From: Myxococcota bacterium
GTDB lineage: Bacteria > Myxococcota > Polyangia > GCA-2747355 > JAKLHH01
Assembly (NCBI GenBank): GCA_022710245.1
Contig: JAKLHH010000030.1
Location: 1-17,650 of the forward strand
Length of the DNA stretch: 17,650 bases
Reading direction: 5' to 3'
Shown here: one piece after another, positions 14,687 through 17,650 of the stretch
How the letters are laid out: each line of letters starts with the position of its first letter
How positions within the stretch are numbered: the first letter of the stretch is position 1
The notes under the pieces: model-generated
What the model saw: the letters and a program-made list of their open reading frames with translations, nothing else
What the model was told of the DNA's origin: nothing
The model's database searches: none
Made by a program: the position numbers and the translations under genes

Positions 14687-15091
14687 CTACTCGCGCCCGC
14701 GATCCCCCGAGGCCTCGCGGAGCGCTCGATCCGCCGAGGCCTCGCGGCCCCCTCCATCCGCCGAGGCCTCGCGAGGCCCTCGATCAGCGGCCAGATCGGC
14801 GGCGCGCAGGTCGCGCCTCGCCTCGCCGCGAGCGTCGGCCGCGTGCGCGTCCGCGAGGCGGGCGTCGAAGGGCCCCGAGCCCTGCTTGCGGCAGACCTTC
14901 AGCGCGCCCTCGGCGACGCAGCGGAACCCCTCCGGGCACTGGCGCGTCCTGGCGCAGAGGAAGCCGCCGTCCTCGATCTCCGGGTTGAAGCAGCCCGCGA
15001 GCGCCAGCGCGAAGATGAGCAGCAGGCTCCGCATCGGTCGCCTCATCAGGCCCGCGAGCGCCAGCGCGAAGATGAGCAGCAGGCTCCGCAT
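14687..15091 (-). CDS. Small Cys-rich lipoprotein with a duplicated signal peptide
   Basis: 134 residues from ATG 15091. The N-terminus carries two copies of 'MRSLLLIFALALAG' separated by LMRRP. The first copy ends in Leu; the second ends in Cys within 'LALAGC', a good lipobox. A Cys-rich module follows ('CFNPEIEDGGFLC' then 'CPEGFRC' and 'KVCRKQG'), like that after the signal peptide of the NHL lipoprotein. The tail is Asp/Arg/Ala-rich with three 9-residue repeats beginning REAS. Three starts are possible: ATG 15103 overlaps the TPR gene's stop as ATGA; ATG 15091 has GAGGAG 4 bases upstream and is preferred; ATG 15034 in the second copy would give a normal single-signal lipoprotein but has a weaker GAGGCG. 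Function unknown; probably translationally coupled to the TPR gene. Confidence 0.72.
   Translation of the reverse strand: MRSLLLIFALALAGLMRRPMRSLLLIFALALAGCFNPEIEDGGFLCARTRQCPEGFRCVAEGALKVCRKQGSGPFDARLADAHAADARGEARRDLRAADLAADRGPREASADGGGREASADRALREASGDRGRE
14708..14773. repeat. 27-base repeats encoding REAS motifs
   Basis: CGAGGCCTCGCG begins at 14708, 14735 and 14762, a 27-base period in frame with the lipoprotein gene. It encodes three 9-residue units near the C-terminus, ending six codons before the TAG. The 12-base core is itself a near palindrome (CGAGGCCTCG). This is another repeat at a gene's 3' end, but a coding one. Confidence 0.75.
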
Positions 15092-15103
15092 CGATCTCCT
15101 CAT
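14990..15103. repeat. 57-base in-frame tandem duplication of start site and signal peptide
   Basis: Units 15047-15103 and 14990-15046 each contain a Shine-Dalgarno-like GAGG, the ATG and the whole hydrophobic signal segment. A 42-base block is identical in both (14993-15034 and 15050-15091). Differences are two bases in the Shine-Dalgarno/linker part and the last codon (CTG in the outer copy, TGC in the inner). The length is a multiple of three, so the open frame runs through both. Confidence 0.93.
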
Positions 15104-15918
15104 CAGAAGCGCAGCCCTCCCGCCACACCGCCTCCCGCGGGCGCCACCACCGGCGCGAGCCAGCGCCCGGCGCTGCGCTGGCCGGCGGCGGGCTCCGCCT
15201 CGGCTGGCTGCGAGCGGCGGTCGATCATCAGGAGCACGGCCCCGGTGAGCAGCGCGGCCCCACCGATCCCCAGCGCGACCAGCGCGCCCGTCTGCAGCCC
15301 CTTGCCGCGGCTCTCGACGGCGGCGTAGTCGGCGAAGTCCACCGCCGGGTGCAGGCTGCTCGCGTCGCTCAGCGCGCGCGCCTTCGCGCTCGCCTGCCCG
15401 CCGACGATCCCGCCGATGACGAGCGCGATGCCGCCTCCGATCAGGCACGCCCAGCCGGGGGCCCGGAGCGGCCGCGGCGGGGGCTCCGGCGCGGGGCGCG
15501 AGGCCGGCGGCTGCGCGGCCTCGGGTCTGCTCACCGGCCGCGGCGCGCTCGCGGGACGCGAGGCCGCCGGGTGCGAGGCCGGCGCGCGACCGACGCGCCG
15601 GCGCAGCTCGTCGAGCTTGGCGGCGAGGAGCGGGTCCGGCCTGGCCAGGGTCCGCTGGTACTCGGCGTAGAGGCGGATGGCCTGCTCCAGGTGGCCGAGG
15701 TGCTCTTGACAGCTCGCCTGCCACTCGACCGCCTCCGGCGTGCGGGCGTGGCGCGCGCTTCGCTCGAAGGCCTGCAGCGCCTCCGCGTACTCGCCGCGCG
15801 CGTGCAGCTTGGCGCCGAGCTCGAGGTACTGGCGCGCGAGCTCGCGATCCTCGGCCGCCGCCGGTGAAGCGCTCGCGAGCGTGAAGGACAGCGTGACGAG
15901 GGTGAGGAGGCTCCGCAT
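15103..15918 (-). CDS. Exported TPR protein with two C-terminal membrane helices
   Basis: 271 residues. The signal peptide (about 1-22, ending SPAAA) is followed by TPR-like helices (about 25-92: 'LELGAKLHARGEYAEALQAFERS', split here from the next repeat 'QEHLGHLEQAIRLYAEYQR'). A Pro/Ala/Ser/Arg linker spans 111-153. Two hydrophobic helices (about 155-175 and 210-232) enclose a 35-residue loop, and the tail ends in 'GGGVAGGLRF'. TPR domains bind proteins; here the domain would sit outside the cytoplasm, held by the helices. The partial gene at the left edge has the same two-helix end. ATG 15918 has no clear Shine-Dalgarno. The stop codon overlaps the first ATG of the small lipoprotein gene (ATGA), so the two genes are probably coupled. 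Confidence 0.84.
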   Translation of the reverse strand: MRSLLTLVTLSFTLASASPAAAEDRELARQYLELGAKLHARGEYAEALQAFERSARHARTPEAVEWQASCQEHLGHLEQAIRLYAEYQRTLARPDPLLAAKLDELRRRVGRAPASHPAASRPASAPRPVSRPEAAQPPASRPAPEPPPRPLRAPGWACLIGGGIALVIGGIVGGQASAKARALSDASSLHPAVDFADYAAVESRGKGLQTGALVALGIGGAALLTGAVLLMIDRRSQPAEAEPAAGQRSAGRWLAPVVAPAGGGVAGGLRF

Positions 15919-15993
15919 TGCGCCGCGATGGTAGCAGACCCGCCGTCGCGAAGACAGGCGCGCAGGGAGGCCATCACTGCGCTCTGCAGATCA

Positions 15994-16017
15994 GGCGCCG
16001 TCGGGGCCACTGGCGCC
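15994..16017. terminator. Candidate hairpin between the MYXO-CTERM-like and TPR genes
   Basis: GGCGCC at 15994-15999 and at 16012-16017 can pair around a 12-base loop, downstream of the MYXO-CTERM-like gene's stop. There is no T-run after it on the minus strand, and GGCGCC is common in such DNA, so this is weak. Confidence 0.2.
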
Positions 16018-16029
16018 CGCTGGGTGCTC

Positions 16030-17052
16030 TCAGGCCTGGTCGCGGCGACGTCCGGCGATGAGGAGCAGCAGCGCCGGCAGGACGATCGCGAGCAGGCTGA
16101 TCAGCCCGGCGAAGCTGGCGCCCGAGCCGAGCGAGCAGGAGCCGACCGACGAGTCGGTCGCCGGGTTCGTCTTCGCCTTCAGGCCGCAGATGAAGCTGGT
16201 GTCGGTCGCCTGCAGGCAGTCCGCGGAGACCGGGCACGGGCTCGTCTGGTCGCAGCGCTGGCTGCAGTACTTGCCCTGCGTCGCCTGGTCCTGCACGCAG
16301 AGCTTGCTGGTGCAGTCCGCGGAGCTCGCGCAGGGCGCGCCGAAGCTGCCCGGCGCCGGAGTCGGGTCCGGCGCGACGCCGCTGTCCGTCGACGGTGCCC
16401 CGCCCTTCACGTTGACGGTGATCAGCGCCTGGCCCTGGTTCCCGGCGGCATCGACGGCGATCGCCGTCAGCTGGTGCGTGCCGGCTGCCATGATCAGCGG
16501 GAACTCGTAGGGCGCGGCCGTCTTGCTCGCCTGCAGCTTGCCATCCACCTGGACGTCGACCCGCGCCACGCCGCGGTCATCGGTCGCCGTCACCACCACC
16601 GTGCTCGAGGCCGCCACGTCGGCGTTGGCCGCCGGCGAGCTGATCACCACCTTGGGCGCCTGGGTGTCCGCGCCGCCCCCGCCGCTGTCAGCCTTGGGCA
16701 CGCCCGAGTCGAGCTGCGGCTGACCGCCGGAGTCGGGCTGCGTGCCGCCCTCGTTCTTGCGGCAGACGTTGCCCTGGTTGCTCGACTGACAGAGGTCCGG
16801 CGACGGACAGTCGGTGCCGCCAGGCGTGCAGCTCTTCGAGCAGTACGCCTGCTGCTTGGCCGTGCCGTAGGCGCAGATGCCAGACTCGCAGTCGCTGTGC
16901 GTGGTGCAGGGCTGGCCGTAGGGGCACCCGGCCCCTCCACCGCCGTTTCAGCCAGCGTGGGCGTTCCGCTCTCCAGCGATCAGCAGCCAGAACGGGACGA
17001 CGACGATCAGGGGCAGGGTCCAGAGGAGGAAGCGGTGGTTGATTGTGCGCAT
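16030..17052 (-). CDS. Cys-rich / Ig-like / MYXO-CTERM-like surface protein interrupted by an in-frame TGA
   Basis: Reading from ATG 17052 (GAGG 5 bases upstream) gives a clear signal peptide of about 33 residues: 'MRTINHRFLLWTLPLIVVV' then 'PFWLLIAGERNAHA'. Codon 35 is TGA (16950-16948). The same frame continues without a break to the stop at 16030, 341 codons in all including both stops. Downstream come a Cys-rich module (Cys43 onward, 'CPYGQPCTTHSDCESGICAY'), an Asp/Gly/Pro linker, a bacterial Ig-like domain (about 132-216: 'APKVVISSPA', 'VTATDDRGVARVDVQVDG'), a second Cys module (about 241-289) with matching spacing, and a MYXO-CTERM-like tail (Cys306, a helix about 314-332, then RRR). 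The first start after the TGA is GTG 16701, which would discard the signal and first Cys module. It is therefore either a nonsense-mutated gene or a recoded one. Function unknown, probably surface adhesion or binding. Confidence 0.72.
16920..16936 (-). other. Hairpin just downstream of the in-frame TGA (SECIS-like spacing, unproven)
   Basis: In the sense RNA AGGGGC (16936-16931) pairs with GCCCCU (16925-16920) around a 5-base loop, CGGGU. Eleven bases separate the TGA (16950-16948) from the stem, so the loop starts 17 bases after the TGA, and its second base is G. Those values fit the usual bounds of bacterial SECIS elements. Hairpins of this size arise easily in GC-rich coding DNA, and nothing else in the window supports selenocysteine. 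Confidence 0.2.
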
Positions 17053-17130
17053 GCTGACCTCATGGGCAACCTGTGTGCCACCGGTTCAGCATTGATTTCC
17101 CTCGAGCGCACCCTCGAGAACGGGGTGTGA

Positions 17131-17156
17131 GGGGACCACCGTGGGGGCCGGTCCCC
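17131..17156. terminator. Candidate terminator hairpin after the hybrid kinase gene
   Basis: GGGGACC (17131-17137) and GGTCCCC (17150-17156) form a 7-base stem with a 12-base loop, starting 5 bases after the end of the minus-strand kinase gene. No T-run follows in that direction. It may be an intrinsic-type hairpin without a U-tract, or serve a factor-dependent end. Confidence 0.35.
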
Positions 17157-17161
17157 CCTGC

Positions 17162-17650
17162 TCAGGCAGATCGCCCGGCGAGGGCAGCGCCGCTCCGCGC
17201 GATCTGCAGCGCCACCCGGAGCCGGGAGCGGAGCGTCTCGAGGCGGAAGGGCTTCTGCAGAAAGTCGACGAGGCCCCGACCGGCGAAGCGCAGCTGGACC
17301 TCCTGCTCGCTGAAGCCGCTGGTGAGGATCACCCGGACCTCGGTCCGCACTCGCTGCAGCTCGCGCAGGGTCTCCTCTCCGTCCATCACCGGCATGGTGA
17401 GGTCGAGGAGCACGCAGCGCACCTCGTCCGCGTGCGCGCGGAAGAGCTCGACCGCCTGGCGCCCGTCGCGCGCGCAGAGGACGCGCAGCCCGAGGCGCTC
17501 CAGCATGCGGGCGCCGACCTGGCGGACCACCTCCTCGTCGTCGACGAGGAGCACCGTCCCCGAGGCCTGCCAGCGCTCGTCGCCAGGCTCTGCTAGCACC
17601 TCGACCTGGTGCTCGGTGGCGGGGAGGAGCACCCGGAACCTGCTGCCCTT
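17162..17650 (-). CDS. C-terminus of a hybrid sensor histidine kinase (receiver domain; 5' end outside window)
   Basis: The frame is open from the right window edge. The first visible residues 'KGSRFRVLLPA' match the end of a histidine kinase ATPase domain (G-x-G-T-x-F-x-hydrophobic-LP), so the receiver is the C-terminal part of a hybrid kinase, not a free-standing regulator. After a linker of about 20 residues the receiver runs 'TVLLVDDEEVVRQ' (acidic pair at visible codons 37-38), phosphoacceptor Asp83 in 'LLDLTMPVMDG', Thr110 in 'VILTSGF' and Lys133 in 'FLQKPF', so all key residues are present. An in-frame GTG at 17632 could start a shorter protein but would cut the kinase motif. The signal sensed is unknown. 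The tail is Ala/Arg/Gly-rich. Confidence 0.88.
   Translation of the reverse strand, partial: KGSRFRVLLPATEHQVEVLAEPGDERWQASGTVLLVDDEEVVRQVGARMLERLGLRVLCARDGRQAVELFRAHADEVRCVLLDLTMPVMDGEETLRELQRVRTEVRVILTSGFSEQEVQLRFAGRGLVDFLQKPFRLETLRSRLRVALQIARSGAALAGRSA

Noticed and set aside
16644..16940. Minus-strand frames of 80-98 codons near the interrupted surface protein
   Set aside because: They are shifted-frame shadows; the frame carrying the Cys modules and Ig-like domain is another one and accounts for the region.
17102..17120. CTCGAG repeated twice, 13 bases apart, in the gap before the surface protein gene
   Set aside because: Short self-complementary hexamers of this composition are common here and nothing links them to a promoter or gene.

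Overview
The window is very GC-rich and densely coded, with third codon positions almost all G or C. Several predicted surface proteins follow myxobacterial habits: Cys-rich modules after the signal peptide, Ca-binding-like DNDGD motifs, Asp/Gly/Pro-rich linkers, and MYXO-CTERM-like tails (Cys, membrane helix, Arg cluster). This points to a member of Myxococcota (former Deltaproteobacteria), perhaps Polyangia. The assignment rests on style and architecture, since there is no rRNA in the window. I see no tRNA, rRNA, CRISPR array, insertion sequence or phage gene, and no gene-free stretch above 300 bases.

Layout, left to right. 1-404: the 3' end of a two-helix membrane protein (+). 417-2507: an NHL six-bladed propeller lipoprotein and a DUF4239 membrane protein (both -). 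2597-5090: a class V aminotransferase / isopenicillin-N-epimerase-like enzyme and a spore-photoproduct-lyase-like radical SAM protein (both +), converging on a small Cys-rich PAS protein (5105-5593, -). From 5726 to the right edge every gene is on the minus strand. In transcription order from the right these are: a hybrid histidine kinase tail (receiver domain); a Cys-rich/Ig-like/MYXO-CTERM-like protein interrupted by an in-frame TGA just after its signal peptide; a TPR two-helix protein overlapping a small Cys-rich lipoprotein; a phosphoribosyltransferase-like plus kinase-like fusion; a DMT-family permease; a lipoprotein; a clan-A glycoside hydrolase with a MYXO-CTERM tail; a fatty-acyl-AMP ligase closely followed by a patatin-like phospholipase; and a pirin.

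How the genes may work together. The acyl-AMP ligase and patatin (13-base gap) look like a lipid-handling pair. The TPR protein and its overlapping lipoprotein look translationally coupled. Several exported or anchored proteins suggest an envelope-rich neighbourhood. Otherwise this reads as a collection of short, loosely related transcription units.

The most unusual signals are structural. Short tandem or near-tandem duplications (about 22-57 bases) sit at gene boundaries: a promoter-like unit before the radical SAM gene; stop-codon-containing 3' ends of the pirin, patatin and DMT genes; and the Shine-Dalgarno, start codon and signal peptide of a small lipoprotein. A second signal is the in-frame TGA at 16948-16950, with a signal peptide upstream and intact coding sequence downstream. 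It is followed by a hairpin whose spacing would suit a bacterial SECIS element, although a nonsense mutation is the simpler reading.
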